64,000 nucleotides of DNA from Gallibacterium genomosp. 1 (GTDB taxonomy: Bacteria; Pseudomonadota; Gammaproteobacteria; Enterobacterales; Pasteurellaceae). The notes below the pieces were generated by a model that was not told where the DNA came from, ran no database searches, and saw nothing but the letters and a program-made list of their open reading frames with translations. Positions 50,756 to 60,054 of this stretch are shown piece by piece (position 1 is the first letter of the stretch; each line of letters begins with the position of its first letter). The DNA is taken from positions 62,001 through 126,000 of the forward strand of contig NZ_JPXX01000018.1 in assembly GCF_000771875.1 (NCBI RefSeq). The letters are read 5' to 3'. The position numbers and the translations under genes were made by a program.

Positions 50756-50971
50756 GTTCTTCCTTTACTTAAATGCCACCAATAATTAAAAATAGCTTAA
50801 ATAAATTATCATTAAATATATAATCAATATCAAATTAATCGCAATTAACCTATAAATTTATCAAAATTACAATACATCAATAAACTTTTCTTTATTTATA
50901 TCTTTAATAAACTATTATTACATCCAATATTGCTATACAATAATCCAATTTATTAGTTAGGGGACGATTTT

Positions 50972-51691
50972 ATGCCTAAAATACTTCTGGTCGATGATGA
51001 TGTCGAATTTACAAGTTTACTTGCTGAAGTTTTAGCAATGGAGAGCTTTGAAGTTGAAGTAGTACACAACGGAGAAGACGCATTACATACTTTAGATCTC
51101 AGTTATGATCTTATTCTATTGGATATTATGATGCCTAAACTTGGCGGTATCGAAACATTAAAGCAGATTCGTCAAAAATATAATACACCAGTGTTAATGC
51201 TAACCGCACGTGGTGATGATGTTGATAGAATTTTAGGCTTGGAACTCGGTGCGGATGATTACCTATCAAAACCATTTAATGACCGCGAACTTGTTGCTCG
51301 TATTAAAGCGATTCTTCGTCGAGCAACGAAATTGCCGACATCTCCTAATATCAGCAATATTGAATTAAACAACAGTGATGATCAAAGAACATTATATTTT
51401 GATGACATCGTGTTATTTCCTGGTCGTCAGCAGGTAATGTATCAAGGTAAAGATTTAGAATTAACCGGTACAGAATTCGCTTTATTATCAATGCTTATCC
51501 GTAACCCAGGACATATTCTATCTCGCGAATTACTTTCAATTGAAATTTTGGGTAAGCGCTTAACCCCTTTTGATCGGGCGATTGATATGCATATGTCCAA
51601 TTTACGTAAGAAATTACCACCAAGAAAAGATAATTTACCTTGGTTCAAAACATTAAGAGGAAGAGGTTATCTTCTTGTTACTGAACAATAA
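50972..51691 (+). CDS. cpxR: Response regulator CpxR
   Basis: OmpR-family transcription factor of the envelope-stress system, 239 residues. The receiver domain shows acidic residues DDD at 8-10, phospho-acceptor Asp-51 in LLDIMMPK, and Lys in LSKPFNDRELVARI. The winged-helix domain includes LELTGTEFALL and LGKRLTPFDRAIDMHMSNLR, near-identical to E. coli CpxR. An AGGGGA site precedes the ATG. A terminator separates it from cpxA. Confidence 0.95.
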   Translation: MPKILLVDDDVEFTSLLAEVLAMESFEVEVVHNGEDALHTLDLSYDLILLDIMMPKLGGIETLKQIRQKYNTPVLMLTARGDDVDRILGLELGADDYLSKPFNDRELVARIKAILRRATKLPTSPNISNIELNNSDDQRTLYFDDIVLFPGRQQVMYQGKDLELTGTEFALLSMLIRNPGHILSRELLSIEILGKRLTPFDRAIDMHMSNLRKKLPPRKDNLPWFKTLRGRGYLLVTEQ

Positions 51692-51712
51692 TCATCTTTG
51701 ATTTTGGTAAAG

Positions 51713-51735
51713 GCCCTCAACAATGAGGGCTTTAT
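51713..51735 (+). terminator. Terminator between cpxR and cpxA
   Basis: GCCCTCA (51713-51719) pairs with TGAGGGC (51724-51730) around a four-base loop, and TTTATCTT follows. Further A-T pairs extend the stem with one bulged G. Most cpxRA operons have no such break, so cpxA may have its own promoter in the next 160 bases. Confidence 0.82.
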
Positions 51736-51893
51736 CTTATTATACGTATACAATTCAACTTCTAGCTCTGTTTCTCCTCGCAGAGCAACTATACAACACT
51801 ACTTTATGAATTGAGCTAGTGTAAAAGAAGTGATACTTTCAAAATTCAATAATTCTATCATCGCAAATAACAGCATTTTAAACTAAGGAGTTT

Positions 51894-53306
51894 TTGATGA
51901 AAAATGCAATATTACGACCATTTACTTCCCTGACCGGTCAAATATATCTCTTTTTTATATTAATTTTCTGCATTGCATTTACCATCGCTGTTATTTTACC
52001 TTCTTTTGATTCCCGAAATTACTCCTTAATCGAATCAAGAGAATTAAATGATTACAATAGTATCGTTTTTTCTATAATGGAAAAGATGAGTTCTACAGAT
52101 GTGTTAAATATAAAAAACACTGATAACTTTTTGGAAAAAAAGTATAACTTAAATTTTGCTTTTATTAACAATAATGATGTTATTTTTAGTAAAAATTATA
52201 AAGATCTAGTAAATTTAAGGGATTTTATCTACCACTCAAATAGCCCACTAATTCCACAAAAAAAGCAATTTGATGACACTCAGATTATAGGACCATTTCA
52301 AATTAAATTAGATAATAGTGCAAATAACTTAGATAAATTAGATACTTATCGCATTTATTTTATAAAACCAACTAAGCCTCTTTCTCCAATTATCCAAGCA
52401 TTTTTTGACAAACCAGTCTTAATGCTGATCATTATTGTGATTTTAACTGCACCGTTATTATTAATCCTATCTTATCGAATTACTAAACCAATTATTGAAT
52501 TACGTAAAGCGGTAAATAATGTTGCTGTCGGTAATTTTTCAATTAATACTGATCTTGAAAAAAATGGACCTAAAGAAATTCGAGCAGTAGGCAAAAGTTT
52601 TAATCAAATGGTAACGGCAATAGATAATCTATTAAACTCGCAAAAAAGAATGTTATCCGATATTTCACACGAATTAAGAACACCTCTAGCTCGCTTAAAA
52701 TTATCAGCCGCAATTTTGCGTCGCAAAAATGGCGAAACACCCGAATTAACCAGAATCGAAACAGAAGCAGAACGTTTAGAGCAGATGATTAACGATATTT
52801 TAAATATTTCCCGTCAACAAATTAACACACATCTTGAACACGAGATATTTCCTATTGAGGAAATTTGGGACGACGTTCTCGAAAATGCACGTTTTGAAAC
52901 GGAACAATCAAAACAACAGCTCATTATTAATAATCAAATAAAACACCCCCATCGTTATCGTATTAATGGTAATCCAAACGCACTGGCTGGAGCATTAGAA
53001 AATATTATCCGTAATGCAGAAAAATATGGTAACAATACGATTAAAGTCTCTTTCTCTATTAACAAAAATGAACTGATTATGATAGTAGAAGATGATGGTA
53101 ATGGTATCGATGAAAGTGAGTATCAGAATATATTCCAACCATTTTATCGTATTGATACCGCACGTACACGTGAGAGCGGCGGCATTGGATTAGGATTAGC
53201 CATTGTATTTAATACCGTACAACAGCATCAAGGATATATTTCTGCACAAAAAAGTGAACTTGGAGGTTTATCTATCGAAATTCGATTACCTTTATGGTTT
53301 GATTAA
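51894..53306 (+). CDS. cpxA: Sensor histidine kinase CpxA
   Basis: Inner-membrane kinase/phosphatase partner of CpxR, 470 residues. N-terminal helix (residues 14-35), a periplasmic domain of about 130 residues, second helix (PVLMLIIIVILTAPLLLIL), HAMP, then the H-box SDISHELRTPLARLKLS, N-box NALAGALENIIRNAEKYG, and G-boxes VEDDGNGID and GIGLGLAI. YFIKPTKPLSPIIQAFFDKP before helix 2 matches CpxA. The periplasmic part is notably Asn/Lys-rich, and its DNA is AT-rich. Confidence 0.93.
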   Translation: MMKNAILRPFTSLTGQIYLFFILIFCIAFTIAVILPSFDSRNYSLIESRELNDYNSIVFSIMEKMSSTDVLNIKNTDNFLEKKYNLNFAFINNNDVIFSKNYKDLVNLRDFIYHSNSPLIPQKKQFDDTQIIGPFQIKLDNSANNLDKLDTYRIYFIKPTKPLSPIIQAFFDKPVLMLIIIVILTAPLLLILSYRITKPIIELRKAVNNVAVGNFSINTDLEKNGPKEIRAVGKSFNQMVTAIDNLLNSQKRMLSDISHELRTPLARLKLSAAILRRKNGETPELTRIETEAERLEQMINDILNISRQQINTHLEHEIFPIEEIWDDVLENARFETEQSKQQLIINNQIKHPHRYRINGNPNALAGALENIIRNAEKYGNNTIKVSFSINKNELIMIVEDDGNGIDESEYQNIFQPFYRIDTARTRESGGIGLGLAIVFNTVQQHQGYISAQKSELGGLSIEIRLPLWFD

Positions 53307-53395
53307 AAATTAAGGTATTTTTATCCATTAAATGCTAAAAAATCGATAAAATTCTATATAAATTAAATTTTTATTTTTTTTATAACAAGCTTATG

Positions 53396-53411
53396 TTATC
53401 GTGCACGATAA
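53396..53411. promoter_or_regulatory. Perfect 16-bp palindrome upstream of the alanine symporter gene
   Basis: TTATCGTGCACGATAA is a perfect palindrome 41 bases before the alsT start, in otherwise AT-rich sequence. It has no loop, so it is a DNA-binding site shape rather than an RNA hairpin. I cannot assign the regulator. Confidence 0.5.
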
Positions 53412-53451
53412 ATATAAAAAGAGATAAAACATTACAACACGGAGAACAATA

Positions 53452-54864
53452 ATGGAAGTTTTACACCAATTAATTAAAAACATTAATGATCCTCTGTGGA
53501 ATATCGTCACAATTATGTTGTTAGGTACAGGGCTTTATTTCACATTATCAATGTTTTTTGTCCAAATCCGCTTACTGCCACAAAGTATTCGCGAAATGCT
53601 TGGAGCCCGTAGTGTTGATAGAAAGCACGCCATTAGCCCGTTTCAAGCTTTTGTAACCGGATTAGCGAGTCGAGTCGGAGTTGGCAACATTGCAGGTGTA
53701 TCATTAGCAATCACTTATGGTGGTCCTGGCGCAGTATTTTGGATGTGGATGACGGCTCTGCTTGGAATGAGTAGTGCATTTGCTGAATCCTCTTTAGCGC
53801 AATTATTCAAAGTAAAAGATCTTGCCGGACATTTTCGTGGTGGCCCAGCTTATTATATTACTTCCGGCTTAAAACAGCGTTGGTTCGGCTGGCTATTTGC
53901 GATCTGTCTGATTATTACTTATGGTTTTGTATTTAACGCTGTACAATCAAACACCATTGCTGAAGCAGGAAACGGGGCTTGGGGATGGACACCGGAAGCA
54001 ACTGGTGTTGCACTAGTCATTCTCACTGCACCAATGATTTTTGGTGGAATTCGTAGAATTTCTAAAATTGCAGAAGTCTTAGTGCCTTTGATGGCATTGC
54101 TCTATATTGCTATGGCTGTTTTTATTTTATGCAAAAATTTTTCGTTATTACCAACTACCATTCATCTAATTATTTCTTCCGCATTCAATTTTGATGCTGC
54201 CGCTAGTGGTTTTTTCGGTGCAATATTTTCACAAGCTATGATGTATGGCATCAAACGCGGTCTATACTCCAATGAAGCAGGAATGGGATCTGCACCTAAT
54301 GCGGCTGCAACTGCAGATGTTGATCACCCTGTCAGCCAAGGCCTCATTCAAATGTTGGGCGTTTTTGTTGATACTATTGTTATCTGTACCGCAACTGCCG
54401 TTATTGTTTTACTTTCTGGTGAATCCATCTCTTCTGAAATTACTGGAGCTCAATTAACTCAACTTGCTATTGAGCATCAAGTTGGTGCTTGGGGAAAAGA
54501 TTTCCTTGCTTTAATTTTATTTATGTTTGCCTTCTCAACCATTATCGGTAATTACGCTTATGCAGAAGGAAACATTAAATTTATTAAAAATAATCCAACA
54601 ATGATTATGTTATTTAGAATGTTAGTGCTAGCAATGGTTTATTTTGGTGCAGTTCAAAAAATGCAATTAGTTTGGGATATGGCGGACACTTTTATGGGAT
54701 TAATGGCAATGATTAACTTAATTGCAATTCTATTACTTTCGCCAATCGTCTGGTTGCTTTTAAGAGATTACCAACAACAATTAAAAACAACTAAATCGCC
54801 TATATTTAAGGTTGAAAAATATCCTCATTTAGCCTCTCGAGTTAAAGCGAATATTTGGCGTTAA
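53452..54864 (+). CDS. alsT: Sodium/alanine symporter of the AGCS family
   Basis: Inner-membrane amino acid:cation symporter (alanine or glycine), 470 residues with about 11 helices. The AGCS signature GLASRVGVGNIAGVSLAIT is near residue 70, followed by GGPGAVFWMWMTALLGMSSAFAESSLAQ. KRGLYSNEAGMGSAPNAAAT near residue 265 is also diagnostic. It stands alone, with a palindrome upstream and a terminator after it. Confidence 0.92.
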   Translation: MEVLHQLIKNINDPLWNIVTIMLLGTGLYFTLSMFFVQIRLLPQSIREMLGARSVDRKHAISPFQAFVTGLASRVGVGNIAGVSLAITYGGPGAVFWMWMTALLGMSSAFAESSLAQLFKVKDLAGHFRGGPAYYITSGLKQRWFGWLFAICLIITYGFVFNAVQSNTIAEAGNGAWGWTPEATGVALVILTAPMIFGGIRRISKIAEVLVPLMALLYIAMAVFILCKNFSLLPTTIHLIISSAFNFDAAASGFFGAIFSQAMMYGIKRGLYSNEAGMGSAPNAAATADVDHPVSQGLIQMLGVFVDTIVICTATAVIVLLSGESISSEITGAQLTQLAIEHQVGAWGKDFLALILFMFAFSTIIGNYAYAEGNIKFIKNNPTMIMLFRMLVLAMVYFGAVQKMQLVWDMADTFMGLMAMINLIAILLLSPIVWLLLRDYQQQLKTTKSPIFKVEKYPHLASRVKANIWR

Positions 54865-54872
54865 TCAAAATA

Positions 54873-54912
54873 AAAATGGCAGGGTTAATCTCATTATTAA
54901 ACCTGCCATTTT
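54873..54912. terminator. Bidirectional terminator between alsT and prlC
   Basis: AAAATGGCAGG (54873-54883) pairs with CCTGCCATTTT (54902-54912); inner bases extend the stem with one mismatch. T runs flank it on both strands. It lies between convergent genes. Confidence 0.9.
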
Positions 54913-54930
54913 ATGATTAGTTTACAGCAA

Positions 54931-56967
54931 CTACTTAATTCCCTTATGCCTTAACAACGCGTCCAACTTAGGTTCGCGTCCTCTAAAACGTTTAAACAAT
55001 GTCATCGGTTCTTCTGATCCACCCTGCGTCAAAATATTATCTAAAAATGATTTCCCTGTTTCTGCATTAAAAATACCTTCTTCTTCAAAACGAGAAAACG
55101 CATCTGCCGATAATACCTCTGCCCAAAGATAACTGTAATAACCAGCGGAATAACCACCTGCAAAAATATGACTGAAGCTATGAGGTGTGCGTACCCAATC
55201 AGGAGTTTGGAATACTGCCACGTCTTTTTTCACCTCTTTTGCAATCTGCTTCAATTGATCTTTTTTATTCGGATCAAATTCATAATGCAAACGGAAATCA
55301 AATAAACCAAATTCCAACTGGCGCAATACAAACATCGCTGCGTGGAAATTCTTCGCTTTAATCAATTGCGATAATTTCTCTTTTGGCAATGGCTCGTGAA
55401 CTTGATAATGACCAGAAATAAAGTTTAGAGCCTCTTCTTCCCAACACCAATTTTCCATAAATTGACTTGGCAATTCGACTGCATCCCAAGGCACACCATT
55501 AATCCCAGAAACATCACCAGTTTCAATTTTCGTCAACATATGATGAATACCGTGACCAAATTCATGGAATAAAGTTGTTACTTCATCGTGTGTAAACAAT
55601 GCCGGTTTATCTCCTACCGGACGATTAAAATTACACACTAAATACGCTACCGGTTTTTGCAATGAACCATCCAATTTCCGTTTGCGACTAATGCAATCAT
55701 CCATCCAAGCGCCACCACGTTTATGTTCTCGAGCGTAAAGATCCAAATAAAAACTTCCTCTGATTTCCCCAGTTTCATCAACCAAATCGAAAAAACGAAC
55801 ATCAGGATGGTAAGTATCCACATCAAAACGTTCTACTGCATTAATCTTAAAAATCCGTGAAACCACCTCAAATAAACCAGATAATACGCGATTTTCTGGG
55901 AAATATGGTCTAAGTTCTTCATCATTAATGGCAAAAAGTGCCTGTTTTTGTTTTTCACTGTAGAAGGTAATATCCCAAGGCTCTAAATGCTCAATACCAA
56001 AATTGTTTTCACAAAATTGCTGTAATTCAGCAAACTCTCTATCCCCTTGTGCTTTCGAACGATGGGCAAGATCAGTTAAGAAATCCAACACCTGTTTTGG
56101 ACTTTCCGCCATTTTAGTTGCTAAAGATAGATCAGCATAAGTTTTAAAACCTAACAATTTTGCCAATTCATATCTAAGCGTCAAAATTTCTTGCATAATC
56201 GCAGAATTATCCCATTTACCAGCATTCGGACCTTGATCTGACGCTCTAGTGGTAAATGCTCTATACATCTCTTCACGCAATGCTCGATTCTCACAATAAG
56301 TCATTACCGGCAAATAACTTGGGAACTCTAACGTAAAACGATAACCTTCCACACCTTTGCTTTCTGCCGATGCTTTTGCAGCCAACAACGCACTCTCAGG
56401 CAAACCGGACAATGCTTGCTCATCAGTAATAACTTTATCCCAGCCCATTGTGGCATCCAGCACGTTATTGCTAAATTGCGAACTTAATTCTGATAAACGC
56501 GCAACAATTTCTGCATAACGTTGTTGCTGTTCAGCAGGCAATGAAATCCCAGATAATTCAAAATCACGCAGACTATTTTCAATTGCTTTCTTCTGATCTT
56601 TAGCTAATGTTTCAAACTCGGCACTATTTTTTAACTGTAAATAGGCTTGATACAAACCTTGATGTTGTCCAATCCAAGTGCTGTATTCAGAAAGCAACGG
56701 TAAACACGCTTGATACGCTTCCCTTAACTCCGCACTATTCTTAACCGCATTTAAATGCGCTACCGGCGACCAAGCTTTGCTTAAACGGTCATTCACTTCT
56801 GACAGTGGTAAATAAAAATCGTGCCAAGTAAATTTGCCCTGTTTTAACACTTTTTCAACCATATCACGACACTCTTGAATTAATTTTGTAATTGCTGGCT
56901 GAATGTGTTGAACTTCTATCTTAGAAAATTGAGGTAACCCTTGAAAATTAAGTAATGGATTTGACAT
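54931..56967 (-). CDS. prlC: Oligopeptidase A (M3 metallopeptidase)
   Basis: Cytosolic zinc peptidase that degrades short peptides, including cleaved signal peptides, 678 residues. The HEXXH zinc site is in TTLFHEFGHGIHHML near residue 470. WCWEEEALN supplies the third ligand region. I place the start at the ATG at 56967 (MSNPLLNFQGLPQF), with AAAGGATAA upstream; an earlier start at 56991 adds eight residues without family support. Confidence 0.95.
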   Translation of the reverse strand: MSNPLLNFQGLPQFSKIEVQHIQPAITKLIQECRDMVEKVLKQGKFTWHDFYLPLSEVNDRLSKAWSPVAHLNAVKNSAELREAYQACLPLLSEYSTWIGQHQGLYQAYLQLKNSAEFETLAKDQKKAIENSLRDFELSGISLPAEQQQRYAEIVARLSELSSQFSNNVLDATMGWDKVITDEQALSGLPESALLAAKASAESKGVEGYRFTLEFPSYLPVMTYCENRALREEMYRAFTTRASDQGPNAGKWDNSAIMQEILTLRYELAKLLGFKTYADLSLATKMAESPKQVLDFLTDLAHRSKAQGDREFAELQQFCENNFGIEHLEPWDITFYSEKQKQALFAINDEELRPYFPENRVLSGLFEVVSRIFKINAVERFDVDTYHPDVRFFDLVDETGEIRGSFYLDLYAREHKRGGAWMDDCISRKRKLDGSLQKPVAYLVCNFNRPVGDKPALFTHDEVTTLFHEFGHGIHHMLTKIETGDVSGINGVPWDAVELPSQFMENWCWEEEALNFISGHYQVHEPLPKEKLSQLIKAKNFHAAMFVLRQLEFGLFDFRLHYEFDPNKKDQLKQIAKEVKKDVAVFQTPDWVRTPHSFSHIFAGGYSAGYYSYLWAEVLSADAFSRFEEEGIFNAETGKSFLDNILTQGGSEEPMTLFKRFRGREPKLDALLRHKGIK

Positions 56968-57053
56968 TGTTATTATCCTTTTTTCATACAAACATAGCTG
57001 TTGTATTTGGGGAAAGTTTGATAGATTTCAAGGGGAATTCACAAAACAAAAAA

Positions 57054-57081
57054 ACCTCCTAAAGCTGACTATCTAGGAGGT
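57054..57081 (-). terminator. Terminator of the TRAP/sugar-acid operon
   Basis: ACCTCCTA (57054-57061) pairs with TAGGAGGT (57074-57081) around a 12-base loop. On the minus strand seven T follow at once. It lies just after the stop of the 2-ketoacid reductase gene and marks the operon end. Confidence 0.88.
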
Positions 57082-57090
57082 CTCACTTTA

Positions 57091-58068
57091 TTAATTTACA
57101 TTACTATTAACTAAATTCTTCTGTGGCTTTTCTACTTTAAATGCCTCAATCAAATTATAAACAGCTTCCTTTGCCATATTATATCTTGTTTCAAAAGTCG
57201 CCGATCCTATATGTGGAGTCATTACTACATTATCTAATTTCAATAATTCCGAATCCAATGGTAAGGGTTCTTGCTCAAACACATCTAAACCAGCAGCTAA
57301 AATTCTTTTTTCTTTTAATACTTCTATTAAAGCATTTTGATCAATTATCTTACCGCGACCACCATTAATCAAAATAGAAGAAGGCTTCATTAATAACAAT
57401 TTTTCTTTATTAATCAATTTTTCTGTTTCTTTTGTTAATGGCAAAGTAATACAAACAAAATCAGATAACTTCAATAGTTCATCTAAACTATACCATTTAG
57501 CCTTATAATCATTTTCTACATCAAATTTTCTACTTCTATTTGTATATAAAACTTCCATATCAAACCCTAAGTAAGCCCTTTTTGCCACAGCTGCACCAAT
57601 TTTTCCCATCCCAATAATACCTATTTTTTTATGGTGTACATCTGTTCCAAATAAGGATTCATCAATACCCTTTTTCCATTTTCCTTGATATATAAAATTT
57701 GATGTTTCTACTACTCGTCTAGCCGTTGACAATAATAATGTAAAAACTAGATCTGCTGTAGTATCAGTCAAAACATCAGGTGTATGCATTAATCTTATAC
57801 CTTTTTCTGTTAATTGATTAACATCAAAATTATCATAACCTGCTGAAATAGTAGAAATAACTTTTAAATTATCGGCGCTATCTAAGATATCTCCTTTTAA
57901 ATCAAAACTAGAACCGACTAACCCTTCGGCAGAAGGTAATTGCTTAATAAATTCAGAATAATTTTCCTTATTAATTTTATTAAAAAATACTATATCAAAA
58001 TTATCTTTCAAAATATTTAGTAAATCATCCGGAATTTTTTTATATAAAATAACTTTTTTCTTTTTCAT
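57091..58068 (-). CDS. GhrB/KguD-like 2-hydroxyacid dehydrogenase
   Basis: D-isomer-specific 2-hydroxyacid dehydrogenase, 325 residues. The dinucleotide fold shows GIIGMGKIGAAVAKRA, followed by TNRSRK, whose basic residues suggest NADPH preference. The catalytic triad is Arg in NGGRGKIID, Glu in FEQEPL and His in PHIGSAT. ILYKKIPDDLL, GYDNFDV and WKKGIDESLFGTDVHHKK closely follow E. coli GhrB (2-ketogluconate/glyoxylate reductase); KguD belongs to the same family. As last gene of the TRAP operon it probably reduces a 2-keto sugar acid or its 6-phosphate. Its DNA is AT-rich. Confidence 0.85.
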   Translation of the reverse strand: MKKKKVILYKKIPDDLLNILKDNFDIVFFNKINKENYSEFIKQLPSAEGLVGSSFDLKGDILDSADNLKVISTISAGYDNFDVNQLTEKGIRLMHTPDVLTDTTADLVFTLLLSTARRVVETSNFIYQGKWKKGIDESLFGTDVHHKKIGIIGMGKIGAAVAKRAYLGFDMEVLYTNRSRKFDVENDYKAKWYSLDELLKLSDFVCITLPLTKETEKLINKEKLLLMKPSSILINGGRGKIIDQNALIEVLKEKRILAAGLDVFEQEPLPLDSELLKLDNVVMTPHIGSATFETRYNMAKEAVYNLIEAFKVEKPQKNLVNSNVN

Positions 58069-58080
58069 AACTCATAAATC

Positions 58081-59025
58081 CTATATATCATATTTTGATA
58101 ATTGTTCTTTATTCGGTAAACCGTCATTATCTCCAGGAAATTGAATAGCCAAAGCACCAAAAAAATTTCCTCTTTTAGCAGCTTGCTCTAATGTCTTATC
58201 TTCTAATAAAGCACTAATTACTCCCACAGCAAAAGCATCGCCAGCACCGACAGTGTCAATAATATTATCAACTTTAACCGCCGGAACAGTCCCCTCATTC
58301 CCAATTGAATCTCTAAAATAAGCACCTTTTTTTCCTAATTTTATAATGACCTTTTTGGCTCCATTTTTTATATAAAAATTAGCAATATCTTCATTAGAGT
58401 CATATCCTGTCAATATCTTTCCTTCATTAACTCCCGGTAAAACAATATCTGACTTAGAAGCTAAATAATTAATCTTCTCTCTCATAATATTTTCGTTTTT
58501 CCAAAGAACAGGGCGAAGATTAGGATCAAATGTGATTATTCCGGATTTACTACGAACTTGATTTATCAAATATTCTGCTACATCAAAACAATTATCCGAT
58601 AAAGCCGGAGCAATTCCTGTAATATGCAAGAATTTAGTATTTATTACTTTATCCAGATCTGCAATAGATAAATAACTAGCAGCAGATCCTCTTCTAAAGT
58701 ATTCAACTTCAGGATCACCGTTCATATTTTTTAATTTAGATTTTAATTGAAATCCGGTTCTATGCGTAGAATCTATTTTAACAAAATCACTATTAATATT
58801 TTCCTTATTTAAATAATTTAATATTGTTCTACCAAAAGAATCCTTTCCTATTTTACTAATCCAACTTACATTAAAACCTAATCTGGCTATGCCCGTAGCA
58901 ACATTCAATTCTGCTCCTGCAACTCCTTTACTAAAATAACTAACATCATCTAAAGGTTTTTCTTCCCCTGCAATAAACATTATCATTGCCTCACCAAAAG
59001 TCACTACATCAAAAATATTTTTCAT
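58081..59025 (-). CDS. PfkB-family sugar-acid kinase (KdgK/KguK-like)
   Basis: Ribokinase-family carbohydrate kinase, 314 residues. It starts FDVVTFGEAMIMFIA and has SYFSKGVAGAELNVATGIAR, both typical of 2-keto-3-deoxygluconate kinases. The catalytic anion hole and Asp lie in DTVGAGDAFAVGVISALLE near residue 260. It resembles KdgK from memory, but 2-ketogluconate kinases belong to the same family, so substrate choice between 2-keto-3-deoxygluconate and 2-ketogluconate is open. No KDPG aldolase gene is present in the operon, which weakens the KdgK reading. An AGAGGATA site precedes the ATG. Confidence 0.85.
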   Translation of the reverse strand: MKNIFDVVTFGEAMIMFIAGEEKPLDDVSYFSKGVAGAELNVATGIARLGFNVSWISKIGKDSFGRTILNYLNKENINSDFVKIDSTHRTGFQLKSKLKNMNGDPEVEYFRRGSAASYLSIADLDKVINTKFLHITGIAPALSDNCFDVAEYLINQVRSKSGIITFDPNLRPVLWKNENIMREKINYLASKSDIVLPGVNEGKILTGYDSNEDIANFYIKNGAKKVIIKLGKKGAYFRDSIGNEGTVPAVKVDNIIDTVGAGDAFAVGVISALLEDKTLEQAAKRGNFFGALAIQFPGDNDGLPNKEQLSKYDI

Positions 59026-59035
59026 ATTTTATCCT

Positions 59036-60052
59036 CTATAATATTGTAGAACCTCGTTCAATTAACCTTCCGGAATAAGCAATATTATTTCTTTCTACAA
59101 CTGATTTATTAATCCTATTTATTAGTAATTTACAAGCCATATAACCAATATCGTAAGTAGGTTGCTCTAATACAGATATTCCTCCTGGTATAATATTACT
59201 CCAATTAGGATTATCAAATGTAATAAATCCAATATCCTTACCCACCTTTATCTCTATTTTTTCAAGCATAGATAATAAATTCAATGCTACCTTTCCATTT
59301 ACAGAGATAATAGCTATTTTTTTATCTTTATTCTTGATAAAGAAATTTAAAATTTCATTTTTTAAAAAAGAAGAATTTTCTGAATAATTTACTTCTAAAA
59401 CTTTCCCTATCACATTAATATTACTTACAATATATTCTTTAAATGTTTGTACTCTGATTGATCTCGCTTGACTTAACTGCACATTTTCTGTCACGAATAG
59501 TAATGCATTAAATTTCTTATTTAATAAATAATCAATCATCATTCTAGTAGATTTTTTATTATCCAATCCCACTAGATCACATTTGTAATTAGATATCTCT
59601 CTATCTACAGAAACAACAGGAATACTATAAGAAGAAAGAACATAATTTTCTATCTGTAAACTTTGAATAATTACTCCCTCAACCTGATAACTAGATAATG
59701 ATTTTAAAATTTTTGTTTCTCTTTCAAAACTATCATTTGTACTAAATAACAATAGTGCATAGTCATTCTCAAAAGCATACTTTTCTACGCCTTGAAATAA
59801 TTCAATTGAATAAGAGTTATTTATATCAGAGACAATGAGAGCAATCAGTTTAGTATTTCCTCTTTTTACTCCTTGTGCAATTTGGCTAGGGAAGTAATTT
59901 AATTTTTCAACTGCCTTTTCTATCCTAGCTACAGTATCTGGAGCTATTAAATTAAATTTTTTATTTAAAAATCTTGATACTGTAGCTTTACTTACTCTTG
60001 CTAATTTTGCTACATCATTTATCGTCGTTTTTTTTTGCATATCTCGTAACAT
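59036..60052 (-). CDS. LacI-family transcriptional regulator (KdgR/PtxS-like)
   Basis: A 338-residue repressor with an N-terminal LacI HTH (TINDVAKLARVSKATVSRFLN), hinge (PSQIAQGVKRGNTKLIALIV) and periplasmic-binding-protein effector domain. The hinge and core resemble B. subtilis KdgR and Pseudomonas PtxS. It is encoded as the fourth gene of the operon it probably controls; a matching operator palindrome lies before the first gene. Start is uncertain: ATG 60052 has no ribosome site, while an in-frame ATG at 60040 (MQKKTTIND) fits the family better. It follows dctM by two bases. Confidence 0.85.
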   Translation of the reverse strand: MLRDMQKKTTINDVAKLARVSKATVSRFLNKKFNLIAPDTVARIEKAVEKLNYFPSQIAQGVKRGNTKLIALIVSDINNSYSIELFQGVEKYAFENDYALLLFSTNDSFERETKILKSLSSYQVEGVIIQSLQIENYVLSSYSIPVVSVDREISNYKCDLVGLDNKKSTRMMIDYLLNKKFNALLFVTENVQLSQARSIRVQTFKEYIVSNINVIGKVLEVNYSENSSFLKNEILNFFIKNKDKKIAIISVNGKVALNLLSMLEKIEIKVGKDIGFITFDNPNWSNIIPGGISVLEQPTYDIGYMACKLLINRINKSVVERNNIAYSGRLIERGSTIL

Positions 60053-60054
60053 AA

